Source: Pagrus major (Eukaryota > Chordata > Actinopteri > Spariformes > Sparidae). From it: a DNA stretch of 64,000 bases. The notes under the pieces are model-generated. The model ran no database searches. It worked only from the letters and a program-made list of their open reading frames with translations, and was not told where the DNA came from. The stretch is from the NCBI RefSeq assembly GCF_040436345.1, contig NC_133215.1, positions 20,529,306-20,593,305 of the forward strand. The letters are read 5' to 3'. Below, piece after piece: positions 11,823 to 21,795 of this stretch. Both the position numbers and the translations under genes were made by a program. Each line of letters begins with the position of its first letter. Position 1 is the stretch's first letter.

Positions 11823-11858
11823 GGCTGGGTTTGTTTCAGAAACTTCCAGTGTCACAAT
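11823..11858 (-). promoter_or_regulatory. Promoter of lipocalin copy 2, TATA box lost
   Basis: ATTGTGACAC (minus strand, starting at 11858) and the following CTGGAAGTTTCTGAAACA match copy 3. Where copy 3 has GCTATAAAACCGGCC, this copy reads AAACCCAGCC. The C/EBP-like box is kept and the TATA is gone. Confidence 0.5.
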
Positions 11859-13921
11859 ATTGAAAATTCCAGAGGTCAGAGTCCCTTCTGCATCTGTGTA
11901 TTCAGTGATTGTGACATGAAATTATAGGACTGTGTGTGACTATTGATTGTTGACAGTGGAGTTGTAATGTTTGTAATGTTGTGGGTACACTGTTTGCTGT
12001 TCTCTTTACTTCTCCTGGAATTAATTTCTGCGAAATTAGTATTGGTGATGGAATACCATTAGATGAATGAACTGCAGATTATAACATAAATGCTTTAAGA
12101 ATGCAAGTTGCACACGCTCATTTTCTCATGGTGTTTTATTATACTTATCTCAGAGTCTCAGAAGGGCTGAGAAACAATTTTGACAGGCACATTGCACTAA
12201 TGTGTTTGTGTTGTGTCATTATGGGACTGCTTCGCACTGAATAAAACTATAATTGTTTTTCACTTTGAACTTTCACTTCGCTTTTCTGATTTGAAATTCT
12301 TTTTGTTTTCCATTCACATTGAGCTGTCTGGGACACTGCTCTGCACATGACAGACCCCCCTGAGCAAGAACTTTGGCACACAACAGCGATATGATAGCAT
12401 ATGAACGGTTAAATTGTGCATGCGTGAAGGCAGTGGTAAGGATGTTTACTCTGTGTGTGCAAATGCGTGGTTGGATCGAAAAACTCCAGTTTTGCAACAC
12501 TGTTGATTCCAGATGGCCCGATGAGCCCTTTATCCACGTGTTGATCCTTTTTATTGTGAATATAATGATTTTTTTTAAATAAAACTTACAAAAAGTGAGT
12601 TTTTTTTTATGTATTTAAAATATGCATGTAATCTCAAACATTCTGTTTTACTGAGAGTTACACACATAAGCACAAAAATATAACATTTTGTAGGGCATCT
12701 TTGTTCATTTGTCATCTGATCAAAATATCAATCTTAACGCAACTCTTAAAAATATCTATTGATAGGCAAAACAAGACATGAACACATCAAGATAGACACA
12801 GAAGTCTCAACTTTTATTGGAACTGTGGTTTTACAAATACACACAGACACACATATAAATAGGAACCTACACTCTTAGAAATAAAAGTCCTAATTGAACC
12901 ATATAGGGTTCTTCTGCTTGTCCCCGTAGGAGACCCCTTTTTGGTTCCTGGTAGAACCTTATACAAACGTTTCACCTGGAACCCTTCCAGCGGATTCTTC
13001 CTAGAACCCAACATAACTGAGAAGAGAAATAGACCTGAAAATGACCTGCAGACAGTCGACATCTTAACTGCATCTTAACAGTTTTTATGTCACAGACATG
13101 AAGACAATACACACAACAGTTGATGGCCATTTTTTTCCCTTGTTGTACTGAACCCTCAGTCTTACAAAGAACCCTGGACGAACCCTTTAAAAACCACAAA
13201 TGGCTCTGGGTAGAACCAGGAAGAACCTCTCTCTCTTGGAACCCTTTTTTCTAAGAGTGGATTTGCATACATACAGATATACATACGTATCCTTGCCTTT
13301 AATAAAGAGTACATTCACATATAATTACCAAACTAAACATTTTTTGCTGTTGCTGTATATATGTCAAATTAAAACAACTGGGTAAAATCCTTTAAAGTAT
13401 TAATTCTGCAGAGCAATGTCCCTCATGACTTACATACTGTTATAAATGACAGAATCAGGTTGTTAATACTGATGTATTCATGTATAAGCTTGTCAAGGTT
13501 AGGCTAGTTTTGAGGAATGTAGCAAAGCAGAGAGGGTAAATCTCTCATTTGTGAAACTGCAAACAATTAATTGACATCTGAAACGAAGGGTAACAACATA
13601 ACTACATGCTGCTTTTTTCTCAAAGCAAGTCAAACCAAGTCAAAAATGTCAGAAACTGATTAAAGCTTGACAAATGTGTTCTACTTTATCAGCTTATTAC
13701 AACGAATATATATAAACACATGCTTTCATTAAATATGAATCTGAAATGTAACTAGTTGTTAAAACTGTCAGATAATTGCAGTGGAATAAAAGAAAAAACC
13801 CAAAACATCTCAAGTTTTTGAAAATGATTTATTTTTGTCTGATGGAATGACACTGAAAAGACGCTGGTATGCATCAACACTTATTAACACTGTGTGAACA
13901 CATTTCAGATCATTGAGTCTC
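11859..13921. other. Upstream region of copy 2 and intergenic DNA
   Basis: About 12300-12540 matches 14740-14960 upstream of copy 3 (shared words TTTTGCAACACTGTTGATTC and CCTTTATCCAC), so the duplication that made copies 2 and 3 included roughly 800 bp of upstream DNA. A MITE lies at 12870-13259. The 3' UTR of copy 3 has a minus-strand AATAAA at 13828-13833. No further gene was found. Confidence 0.55.
12870..13259. mobile_element. Inverted-repeat MITE
   Basis: It starts CACTCTTAGAAATAAAAG and ends with the reverse complement CTTTTTTCTAAGAGTG. Both arms hold repeated GGAACC/GGTTCT words (GGGTTCTTC on the left, AACCAGGAAGAACC on the right). There is no transposase. I recall fish elements starting CACTCTTA-AAA with GGTTC-rich arms; the superfamily is uncertain. 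No clear target duplication was seen. Confidence 0.65.
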
Positions 13922-14512
13922 TTAAGCCTTTTGCCCCTCTGCTTCCTCTTCAATTTGAGCCTCTGGTTTGCTGGCGGGCTGTTCTGCACAGAGCTCCTTG
14001 GTAGGGTCCATCATGAAAGGTGGAGGCATCTTTAGACACTCCATCCGGGCCTTGAACTCCTCCATCACAGTCTGGTCTACCTCTCTCCTTCTGCTCAGCA
14101 GGTAGAAGTCTGTTGTATTATATTTTGGGGACTCTATATCAAGGCTCACTAGCACACAGTCTGGACAGGATGTTTGGTAGAAGGTGCCATTATAGCTAAT
14201 GAATGGATCCGGAAAGTTAAAGCTGTGGCCTTCCAGTGACAAGTTGCGATGGTGGTACTGGCATGTATCACCAGCATTGTCGACCTGGGTGTATGAGGAA
14301 TTGCGTAAATAAACAACTACACTGTCCCTTTTTTTTACATGGTCCGCTGCTGTCTTGTCTTTCATACTGGCTGCAACGAAAGCCCATCTTCCCTCCAAAT
14401 GATGAGGATCCAATTGATCAACAGGTCGGACAGAGTCTTCACAGGCCGGAGGAGCTGAATGGCTCACAGACACCAAGCAGAGGAGAGCGATGGAAGTTGC
14501 AGCAAAAAACAT
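13922..14512 (-). CDS. Lipocalin copy 3 (inverted)
   Basis: A single-exon lipocalin of 196 residues: signal peptide MFFAATSIALLCLVSVSHSA, then P-P-A-C-E-D. The GxW motif is E-G-R-W-A-F-V-A. S-C-P-D-C, M-E-C-L and E-L-C-A-E supply the remaining family cysteines. Sequons include NSS, NLS, NGT and NTT. The start is the ATG at 14512, in the same ACAAGACAAAATG context as copy 2. The frame stays open upstream to a GTG at 14557, but there is no ATG there. TATAAAA lies at 14605-14611, and AATAAA is 94 bp past the stop. The gene order and shared upstream DNA show it is the tandem partner of copy 2. Confidence 0.85.
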   Translation of the reverse strand: MFFAATSIALLCLVSVSHSAPPACEDSVRPVDQLDPHHLEGRWAFVAASMKDKTAADHVKKRDSVVVYLRNSSYTQVDNAGDTCQYHHRNLSLEGHSFNFPDPFISYNGTFYQTSCPDCVLVSLDIESPKYNTTDFYLLSRRREVDQTVMEEFKARMECLKMPPPFMMDPTKELCAEQPASKPEAQIEEEAEGQKA

Positions 14513-14604
14513 TTTGTCTTGTTTGAAGGCAGTTGCTGGGATACCTCTGTCAGTCACACTGATGAGCCGAATGGAGAATGTGGCTGATGAAGAAGTCTGG
14601 CCGG

Positions 14605-14640
14605 TTTTATAGCTGTTTTAGAAACTTCCAGTGCCACAAT
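14605..14640 (-). promoter_or_regulatory. Core promoter of lipocalin copy 3
   Basis: On the minus strand ATTGTGGCAC begins at 14640 and TATAAAA at 14611, a 29-bp interval identical to that of copies 1, 4 and 6. About 93 bp separates the TATA from the ATG. Confidence 0.6.
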
Positions 14641-15080
14641 GTTGAAAGAACCCAGAGGTCGGAGTCCCTTTTCTCAGAAATACAAGGTCAAATTTGCTTT
14701 GATGATTTGAAATTAATTTGTCTGTAATCAGCAATGACCTGTCTGAGACTCTGCTCTGACAATGAAGGACTTCACTGAATTAGCACACACAAGCTAACAT
14801 ATATCTGTATACTACAGTCATATAAACTCTTATATTGTACATGTATAAAGTTAGTGCTAAAGATGTTTACTCTCTGTCGTACTGTGTGCAAATGCGTGGT
14901 TGGATCAGACATCTGCAGTTTTGCAACACTGTTGATTCTAGAGGGCAGAGTCCTTTATCCACCTGATGATTAACTAAAATGAGTTTGGGCTGTTTCAACT
15001 TCAAAATGAAGGTTCAGGTGATGCTTTAAAAATTTAAGTTTTCTTTGTTTCTGTGAAACCAAATTTTAAGTTAACTGAAC

Positions 15081-15723
15081 TTAAGAAATTATGCTCATTT
15101 TCAGGTTCATTGTTGGTTTTGGGTTATTACTTCAATAGGTTTACATGCTTTAATCTTTAAAGCCCCCCTCCCGAATACCCAGTCTGCTCTGATTGGTCAG
15201 CTCACACACGTCTGACCCAGCACCACTAAACAACAATAGACCAGCTGTGCTCAATTAATTCTTTTTTTTTTTTTTTTTTTATACTTTATTTTTAAGTGCA
15301 AAGTTTCACTGTTTTACAAAAGCATAATGAACATACAATCCAAACAAACCAGAACATTCAGGTCACCGAGGGGGATGTCTCAGGAAAATAAATAATTAAA
15401 TACACACTCAACAATACTGTATCATGTAGTGTAGGGCCACGGAAGTCCGTAGATGAGAAGTTAGAAGGGGAAAAGGGGGCACTCAATTAATTCTTACATC
15501 CCAAACTAGCTGTAGAGAAATTATCCAAATGTATGTCATGGTGACGTAGTGTGATGTCACAAACTCACAAAATTAAAGGCGGGACTGCTGACGAGGCGTT
15601 TCAGGAGCAGTGTTTTCTGTAGGAGAGAGGAGCTTCTGTTGGTGCGGACTTTGTTCTTTATAAATTTAAGAGATCTTTTACATACACAAGAACCTTGAAA
15701 GAAGCATATTAGGTCTCCTTTAA
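15081..15723 (-). mobile_element. TTAA-flanked MITE, copy A, with nested insertion
   Basis: It runs from TTAA at 15081 (AAATTATGCTCATTTTCAGG) to TTAA at 15720-15723, preceded by AGCATATTAGGTCTCC. Read on the minus strand it matches copies at 45882 and 54847: GGAGACCTA-TATGC start, AGAGC/GAAGCTCCTCTC, a T-G-TGACATCAC block, and an end containing AACCTGAAAATGAGCATAA. It is about 410 bp without the nested insertion at 15264-15481. TTAA duplication and terminal inverted repeats suggest a piggyBac-like non-autonomous element. Confidence 0.7.
15264..15481 (-). mobile_element. Short retroposed insertion with 14-bp target duplication
   Basis: The 14-mer CTCAATTAATTCTT occurs at 15250-15263 and again at 15482-15495. 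Between them is about 218 bp that starts with a long T-run, i.e. a poly(A) tail on the minus strand. Poly(A) plus a 14-bp target duplication is the mark of LINE-driven target-primed retrotransposition. The body is not recognised; it could be a 5'-truncated LINE end or a retrocopied transcript end. It sits inside MITE copy A and is therefore younger than it. Confidence 0.8.
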
Positions 15724-15873
15724 CACTTCACACATGTGTATATGCCCACCTGCTCTATATTGTATTGTATGTTCATGTTAAAAGGCAAAATACAGTTATG
15801 AACTCTAAAGGAAAGCTTCCATCGTGTGTTCTCTTATATTGAAATGCAGTAACCCCCACTTTTGTCACACTGC

Positions 15874-16664
15874 TGTGAGGTTTGTCTTGTCTTGGGTTTT
15901 TGTCTCGTTACTTCCTGTTTTATTTTGAAATCTAACTCTCCTCTCGTTTCAGGTCACTTGCCCTTCCTCATGTGTCACCGGTCTGATTGTCTCACCTGAT
16001 CCCTGATCGTTTCCACCTGTTCCCCATTACCCTCATGTGTTTAAAGTCGGCGTCTTCCCTTTGTCTTGTGCCAAAGTGTTTCGTCCTAGTCCGTGCACCC
16101 AAGCCCTTAATCATAGTCATAGTCAGTTTTGCCAAGAGAATTTATTCGCCACGTAAGTTGTTTTCTGCTTCCTCTTTAAGAGTGATTTTTTTGTTTGATA
16201 ATATTTTCTAGTTTAGGGTTTGTTTTGTATTTTTGTTGTAACTGCTTTCTGTCCTCCCGTTTTCGGAGTGATTTTGTGTTAGATAGTGTTAGATAGTTGT
16301 AGAGCCTCCTGTTTTGGTGAGCCGTTTTCTTTTGTCCCTTTTATATTAGATTTGGTTTTCCTCCTTCGGGAGCGTTTTGAGTTATTATCTAGCCTTTTGT
16401 TTTCCTCCTTGAGAGAGTTTTTGATTTCTAGTCTAGTCTTCTGTTTTCCTTGTTTCTAGTGTTCATTGTCCCTCCCGTTTATGAGTGTTTTCCCTCCTTT
16501 TGGAAGTTTTGTTCTTCCGCGATATTCTAGCCAGGCCTCAGAGATGGCAAGTGTTTCATAGCATATTCATTTGTCACTCTTCAAAGAAGGAGCCGAACTC
16601 AATAAAGAGTGCTTATAAGTGATATCCTCTGCATCTGAGTCCTCATTTTCATCCAGGCCTGACA
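15874..16664 (+). mobile_element. Probable solo LTR fossil (Gypsy/Ty3-like)
   Basis: A stretch of about 790 bp starts TGTGAGG and ends CCTGACA, near-complementary ends as in LTRs. It is T/C-rich and has a poly(A) signal (AATAAAG) near the right end. No internal coding region or partner LTR is present, so it looks like an old solo LTR left by recombination. Family assignment is by general resemblance. No clear target duplication was seen. Confidence 0.5.
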
Positions 16665-16829
16665 ACTTTAAAGTGATCATATACCAATAAACTGATCAAT
16701 GCTGATACTGTTTACTAATAGATAAAGGAGTGATAACACAGTACATGCTTTGAATTCCTGAGATACAGTTATGCAGTGTTCTAAGCAGACCGGATGGCAT
16801 ACAGGAAATGAAAGAACGCTCATTACAGC

Positions 16830-16915
16830 CATAAGAGACTTGACTCTGACTTGCACCTCAGAGACTCTAGACTTGACTTGGACTTGCAAAAAAAGACTTG
16901 TGAACATCTCTGATA
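16830..16915 (+). repeat. GACTTGACTC-type repeat copy
   Basis: Words GACTTGACTCTGACTTGC, GACTTGACTTGGACTTGC and GACTTGTGAACATCTCTGA follow each other. I recall this motif as dispersed in fish genomes. It is related to 10131-10215 on the other strand. Confidence 0.45.
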
Positions 16916-17310
16916 GACAGTGATAGGTCCCCAGTCCCCCTATTGCCAGTGTTGTAGGCTATCTATCTTGAAGTAGCAGATTCCTAAGGGTGTTTAACAA
17001 AAATCAGGTAACAGTGGTTATCATTTAAATAGGGTTAGGGTTAAATTGCAGTTTACCAAACCGCTATCATCCCAGTACAACTTCTGAATATTTAAAGAAT
17101 ATATTCCGTGAAGGAAAGGTAAAACCACCAAAGTAGTGGTTTTGTTGCCTTTGATTAACAGTGAATCCACAACCTTACCACAGGTAAGAGAGAGAGCCAA
17201 CAAGCAAACATCCAGTGTAAACAATCAAAAGTCAGAGTACCTGTTGTCAATGTTGTTTCACAATCACACCACAAGGTGAAAGATGTACTCTGCTCTCCGC
17301 TATTTCCAGA

Positions 17311-17346
17311 ATTGTGAAACCTAACTTTCCTGAAACAACTATAAAA
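17311..17346 (+). promoter_or_regulatory. Core promoter of lipocalin copy 4
   Basis: C/EBP-like ATTGTGAAAC at 17311-17320 and TATAAAA at 17340-17346 lie 29 bp apart, start to start. The ATG is 71 bp beyond the TATA. Confidence 0.6.
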
Positions 17347-17410
17347 CCAGAAAATGACCCATATAACACATTTAAGAGCAGCCTGCACACATCACGGTAG
17401 AGTGCAAATT

Positions 17411-18025
17411 ATGATTTCAACAAATGCAGATATGCTTCTTGTGTGTGCCATCGCTCTCCTCGGCTTGATGTCCGTGAGCCTTTCAGCCCCTCTGGCCTGT
17501 GAAGATTTGATCCGGCCTCTGGATCAACTGGATCCTCGTCATTTGGAGGGCAGATGGGCTATGGTTGCAGGCAGTCTGAGCCAACTCCCATTAATGGAGC
17601 GATTAAGAAGTAGAGAAAGTGCCACCGCTAGCTTCTCCAGCAACACCAGTGAAACCAACATCTCCTTCCGTCGCAGCATGCGTAGAGATGACAAGTGCCA
17701 CTACGCATCCTACAACATCTCTCTGGAAGGCAGCAGCTTCACCTTTGACAACCGCAGCGTCAACACAACCTTCACGCATACATCTTGTCGTGACTGTATA
17801 CTGCTGAGCTTTGATGTCGAATCGGGGAAGAGGCAGCACTTCTACCTGTTCAGCAGGAGGAGGCAGCTGGAGCAGGAGGAGATCGAGGAGTTCACGGATC
17901 AGGTGGCATGTCTGAAGATGCCTCCACCTGCTGTGATGGATCCTAGCAAAGAGCTTTGTCCAGAAGAAACAAACGGGAATCCATCAGCTCAAACGGAGGA
18001 GAAAACAGAGGGACAGAGGAGCTGA
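17411..18025 (+). CDS. Lipocalin copy 4
   Basis: A single-exon lipocalin of 204 residues. It has signal sequence MLLVCAIALLGLMSVSLSA, P-L-A-C-E-D, GxW as E-G-R-W-A-M-V-A-G, the S-C-R-D-C pair, V-A-C-L, E-L-C-P-E and a charged tail ending G-Q-R-S. There are five sequons (NTS, NIS, NIS, NRS, NTT). The frame is open upstream to 17354, but that ATG is 14 bp past the TATA box and probably precedes the transcription start; 17411 matches the paralogs. It is almost identical to copy 6 (9 of 204 residues differ). The loop region before the S-C-x-D-C motif and the C-terminal segment hold most differences. Confidence 0.85.
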   Translation: MISTNADMLLVCAIALLGLMSVSLSAPLACEDLIRPLDQLDPRHLEGRWAMVAGSLSQLPLMERLRSRESATASFSSNTSETNISFRRSMRRDDKCHYASYNISLEGSSFTFDNRSVNTTFTHTSCRDCILLSFDVESGKRQHFYLFSRRRQLEQEEIEEFTDQVACLKMPPPAVMDPSKELCPEETNGNPSAQTEEKTEGQRS

Positions 18026-18097
18026 AAGACATTGAGAAGATGTTTGAAAAATTGTATGTCAAATTGATTTACCTTGTAGCTTTACCTTAACTACTCT

Positions 18098-18790
18098 TTA
18101 GTATATCGATATCGATATTTTGTATATCAAGGCCAAGACAAGCCCAAGTCACTGAGGGGTTGAGACCAAGTCAAGACCAAGATCAGCACAAGTCACGCAA
18201 CATGCACACCCAAGGCATTCCTAAAAATGATCTGAGCCACATAAAAACATTCACAGTGTGGCAAATTTGTTTTGTTTTCTATGAGCAAACAGATATATAC
18301 AGTTATTTTCAAGGCTTCAGTCACATGTCTATTTGAATGTTGCCACTAATTTTGCTTCATATTTTACACCATTTTTTTGTGCAAGTTGCGAAGATATACT
18401 TTCAGATGTAAAGCAGCGACTGGATTCACTTTATTTTTGTCTTTTATTCGCTGAGATGTTTTCATCACATAAACTACCTGAAACACCATGAGAAAATGTC
18501 CTCAGACAACTTTCATTCAGAGACTACCAAATCAAAGCATTTTTATTTTTATCAACCCTGGTTATCAGCTGACATGTATTTCTGTAAATTTGCAGTTTAT
18601 AACATTACTCCAGTGCAAACACAACATTGTAAAAGAAAAACAAAAAAAATACAGAATTGTATTTGACCGCAGGTACATAAAGGGAGAGCCCACCAGTGTT
18701 AAAATGAAATAGTCCTTAAATCATCCCCTCATTTCACAATCACAGTATCCTCAGATGGAATAGAGGACTTTGCTGTTTGGCACTGGCAGT
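18098..18790. other. Intergenic DNA between copies 4 and 5
   Basis: After the duplication breakpoint at 18097 there is a short palindromic run (TATCGATATCGATA) and a block rich in CCAAGTCAAGACCAAG words (18118-18215). The rest is AT-rich without a supported gene. Confidence 0.45.
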
Positions 18791-18818
18791 ATTGCGAAAC
18801 TCTAACACAAATATAAAA
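18791..18818 (+). promoter_or_regulatory. Core promoter of lipocalin copy 5
   Basis: ATTGCGAAAC at 18791-18800 is the copy closest to the C/EBP consensus. TATAAAA lies at 18812-18818, start-to-start distance 21 bp, eight less than in copies 1, 3, 4 and 6. Confidence 0.6.
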
Positions 18819-18907
18819 CCGGCTGGGTTTTCAGTTTGATGCTACAGTGCAACTGAGAGTTGATGCTTGCAGACGATACAACATATAGTACTTCATAATC
18901 TGAAGCC

Positions 18908-19474
18908 ATGTTTGCTGTGTGTGCCATCGCTCTCCTCTGCTTGGTGTCTCTGAGCCATTCAGCTCCTCTGGCCTGTGAAGACTTGGTCAGGCCTGTGGAT
19001 CAACTGGATCCTGCTCATTTGGAGGGCACATGGACTTTAGTTGCAGGTGGTATGAGCAGTCCTGAATATAGGGAGAAATTCAAAACTAGAGACTCTGCCA
19101 GCATTAGCTTTGTCAACGGAACCACCTTCACACGCGTCTTTGGATCCAATGACAGTTGTCAATATCTGAACTCCAACATCACACTCGAAGGCAGCAGCTT
19201 CGACTTCGCTCAGTATAACGTCACTGTGACCTTCCTCCATACATCCTGTCAAGACTGTATTTTGCTGCGTTTTGACAACATGGCAAAGGAAGTCCAGCGT
19301 GTGTACCTGTTCAGCAGGAAGAGGGAGGTGGAGCAAAAAGAGATGGACGAGTTCACGGCTCAGACGCAGTGTTTGAACCTTCTTCCACCTGTTGTGAAGG
19401 ATCCTACAAAACCGATCTGTCCAGGAAAGATGTCCAACGATGCAGAGGCTCAACCCGACGCGAAAACAGAGTAA
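18908..19474 (+). CDS. Lipocalin copy 5
   Basis: A single-exon lipocalin of 188 residues, the shortest intact copy. It has signal peptide MFAVCAIALLCLVSLSHSA, P-L-A-C-E-D, GxW as E-G-T-W-T-L-V-A-G, S-C-Q-D-C, T-Q-C-L and P-I-C-P-G. Sequons include NGT, NDS, NIT and NVT. The ATG at 18908 is the first after the TATA box by about 90 bp and directly starts the signal peptide. Unlike copies 4 and 6 it has the R-K-R-E-V-E-Q-K-E-M variant of the helix before the C-terminal cysteine. An AATAAA lies about 40 bp past the stop. Confidence 0.85.
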   Translation: MFAVCAIALLCLVSLSHSAPLACEDLVRPVDQLDPAHLEGTWTLVAGGMSSPEYREKFKTRDSASISFVNGTTFTRVFGSNDSCQYLNSNITLEGSSFDFAQYNVTVTFLHTSCQDCILLRFDNMAKEVQRVYLFSRKREVEQKEMDEFTAQTQCLNLLPPVVKDPTKPICPGKMSNDAEAQPDAKTE

Positions 19475-20514
19475 CAACAGGCCTAACAGACTGTGGCACA
19501 TGGTCGTATGGGTTAAATAAATTGCAAATGAATTATTAATGGATGCTTTGTGCAAACAGTAAAATGTGCTATTGTTTGCTGATAGCTCATTTTTTCCAAG
19601 AAATGTAATCGTTCAAATTTATCTTTTTGAAAACAGTGTTATATTTGGCATGTAATTTGGAGCAACCTTCAAGATGCAGTCTAATAAAAATGCATTGTAT
19701 CAATCATTCATTTATTTATGTTTTATTCATTTATGTTTTGACTTGGTGACAGAATTTCTACATCATTCCTTGCACACACACTATAAAACTAGAGACAGAC
19801 AGAGAAAATATTTAAAACCACTGATTTGAACTTATGTTTATTTACATTGTAAATGTGTGTCTCTATATTTATAAAAAATGTATTCATTTTAGTTGGATTT
19901 GCAAAATGATTTTTAAGAAGGACATCATTCATTTTTTGCATTTTGTTTATCGTATTTCAACATTTTTTACACAGATTACATTAAGATGTAACCACTGGAG
20001 GATTACTTTGATCAGTCATTCAGGCCACTCATATTCAACAATCAGAATCAGATCCACTTTATTCCTCATTGGATCACAATGGAAAGTTTTCTTTAGAAAA
20101 AGGAAGGATGTTGGCTTACTTCATCAGGCACACTCGCGTCGAGCAAGGATGCCATTAAAAAGCCTTCATTTGTTGGGACGTCTCAGAGTTAAAAAATCAC
20201 AGAGAAAAAATGCTGACTGGTTTCAACCCACACTGGGTCTTCCTCAAGGTGTGACTGGAAAGAAGGATCAAACGACAAAGGGCCGTGATTCCTTAAATAG
20301 CAAATCACATAATGCATATGTCACAGGTAAAATGTATGAAACACGTAATGCATAATCACAGTGGTAGCTGTATCATAAAATAAAAATAGAAATTCATCAG
20401 TACATCAAACGATGAGAGGATGAAGCCAGTTTACAGAAAAGGTCTGAAGTCTATTTCGTCATGTAGACCTGAAAGTTTTCTTTGACATGGCTCACAAGCA
20501 AAGACACACGTTGC
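19475..20514. other. Intergenic DNA after copy 5
   Basis: 3' UTR of copy 5, then AT-rich DNA. At 20040-20300 there is a likely dispersed repeat: it has CAGATCCACTTTATT, and on the minus strand a run GAGGAAGACCC-GTTGAAACCAG of the kind seen at the ends of some retroelements. The 173-codon open frame at 19834 has unlikely composition and no signal for a real protein. Confidence 0.4.
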
Positions 20515-20846
20515 ACGTGAAGTTCAGTACCTGTGTTCCTGCCAGAATACCCCGCAAGGTTTTCATCTATATTCTCTTAAAATCCAAGTGGCTTAAAGAG
20601 TCATAAAAGTTATAAACTGGCAGATTAAATGGTAAAGCTTTTTACATTTTTTGCATGATGTACAGTAAATGCAAACGTAAACTGTTGTCTCACTTTCCTT
20701 TTATTTTTTTAATGTATCGCTTGAGCGAGAGATTAGAATTGACCGCTGGAAAAGGTCACAGTTCAAGTAGCACGTTCCATCCTTGATAGAAAATGTTTGT
20801 ATGTTACTATGTACTGTCATACCGATTAACTAAACCTCGGTCTCAC
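20515..20846 (+). repeat. Direct repeat R, copy 1
   Basis: About 330 bp, from GTGAAGTTCAG to CTAAACCTCGGTCTC, recurs at 22048-22375 with few changes. The two copies bracket the duplicated unit holding lipocalin copy 6. The segment itself is non-coding. Confidence 0.85.
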
Positions 20847-21075
20847 TTTCCTTATATTTAAAGAATATATTCCGTGAAGGAAAGGTAAAACCACCAAAGT
20901 AGTGGTTTTGTTGCCTTTGATTAACAGTGAATCCACAACCTTACCACAGGTAAGAGAGAGAGCCAACAAGCAAACATCCAGTGTAAACAATCAAAAGTCA
21001 GAGTACTCAAAAAAATGTTGTTTCACAATCACACCACAAGGTGAAAGATGGACTCTGCTCTCCGCTATTTCCAGA

Positions 21076-21111
21076 ATTGTGAAACCTAACTTTCCTGAAA
21101 CAACTATAAAA
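21076..21111 (+). promoter_or_regulatory. Core promoter of lipocalin copy 6
   Basis: Same boxes as copy 4: ATTGTGAAAC at 21076 and TATAAAA at 21105, 29 bp apart, inside the duplicated unit. Confidence 0.6.
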
Positions 21112-21171
21112 CCAGAAAATGACCCATATAACACATTTAAGAGCAGCCTGCACACATCACGGTAGAGTGCA

Positions 21172-21795
21172 ATGTCAATTATGATTTCAACAAATGCAGA
21201 TATGCTTCTTGTGTGTGCCATCGCTCTCCTCGGCTTGATGTCCGTGAGCCTTTCAGCCCCTCTGGCCTGTGAAGATTTGATCCGGCCTCTGGATCAACTG
21301 GATCCTCGTCATTTGGAGGGCAGATGGGCTATGGTTGCAGGCAGTCTGAGCCACCTCCCATTCATGGAGCGATTAAGAAGTAGAGAAAGTGCCACCGCTA
21401 GCTTCTCCAGCAACACCAGTGAAACCAACATCTCCTTCCGTCGCAGCATGCGTAGAGATGACAAGTGCCACTACGCATCCTACAACATCTCTCTGGAAGG
21501 CAGCAGCTTCACCTTTGACAACGGCAGCGTCAACACAACCTTCACGCATACATCTTGTCGTGACTGTATTCTGCTGAGCTTTGATATCGAATCAGGGAAG
21601 AGGCAGCACTTCTACCTGTTCAGCAGGAGGAGGCAGCTGGAGCAGGAGGAGATCGAGGAGTTCACGGCTCAGGTGGAGTGTCTGAAGATGCCTCCACCTG
21701 ATGTGAAGGATCCTAGCAAAGAGCTTTGTCCAGAAGAAACGGCTGGGAATCCATCAGCTCAAACGGAGGAGAAAACAGAGGGACAGAGGAGCTGA
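21172..21795 (+). CDS. Lipocalin copy 6
   Basis: A single-exon lipocalin of 207 residues, the recent duplicate of copy 4. A 5-bp insertion just before the shared start gives an extra ATG at 21172, adding M-S-I ahead of the shared start at 21181. All family marks are kept: signal sequence ending in S-L-S-A, C-E-D, G-R-W, S-C-R-D-C, V-E-C-L and E-L-C-P-E. Against copy 4, I count about 15 base differences in the 615 shared bases, changing 9 residues and leaving 3 codons silently changed. The sequons are the same, with NGS in place of NRS. Confidence 0.85.
   Translation: MSIMISTNADMLLVCAIALLGLMSVSLSAPLACEDLIRPLDQLDPRHLEGRWAMVAGSLSHLPFMERLRSRESATASFSSNTSETNISFRRSMRRDDKCHYASYNISLEGSSFTFDNGSVNTTFTHTSCRDCILLSFDIESGKRQHFYLFSRRRQLEQEEIEEFTAQVECLKMPPPDVKDPSKELCPEETAGNPSAQTEEKTEGQRS

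Larger units (their letters stand above)
17088..18097 (+). repeat. Segmental duplication unit, copy 1 (contains lipocalin copy 4)
   Basis: About 1,010 bp, from ATATTTAAAGAATATATTCCG to CTTAACTACTCT, is nearly identical to 20854-21867. It includes the promoter, the entire gene and about 70 bp of 3' sequence. The copies diverge abruptly on both sides, so breakpoints can be placed within a few bases. Confidence 0.9.

Noticed and set aside
14513-14557. N-terminal extension of lipocalin copy 3 to 14557
   Set aside because: The codon at 14557 is GTG, not ATG. The first ATG after the TATA box is 14512, in the same context as copy 2.
17354-17410. Upstream in-frame ATG of lipocalin copy 4
   Set aside because: It lies 14 bp after the TATA box, probably before the transcript starts, and does not encode part of the signal peptide.
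19834-20355. 173-codon frame
   Set aside because: AT-rich start, no signal or domain, and the second half overlaps repeat-like DNA.
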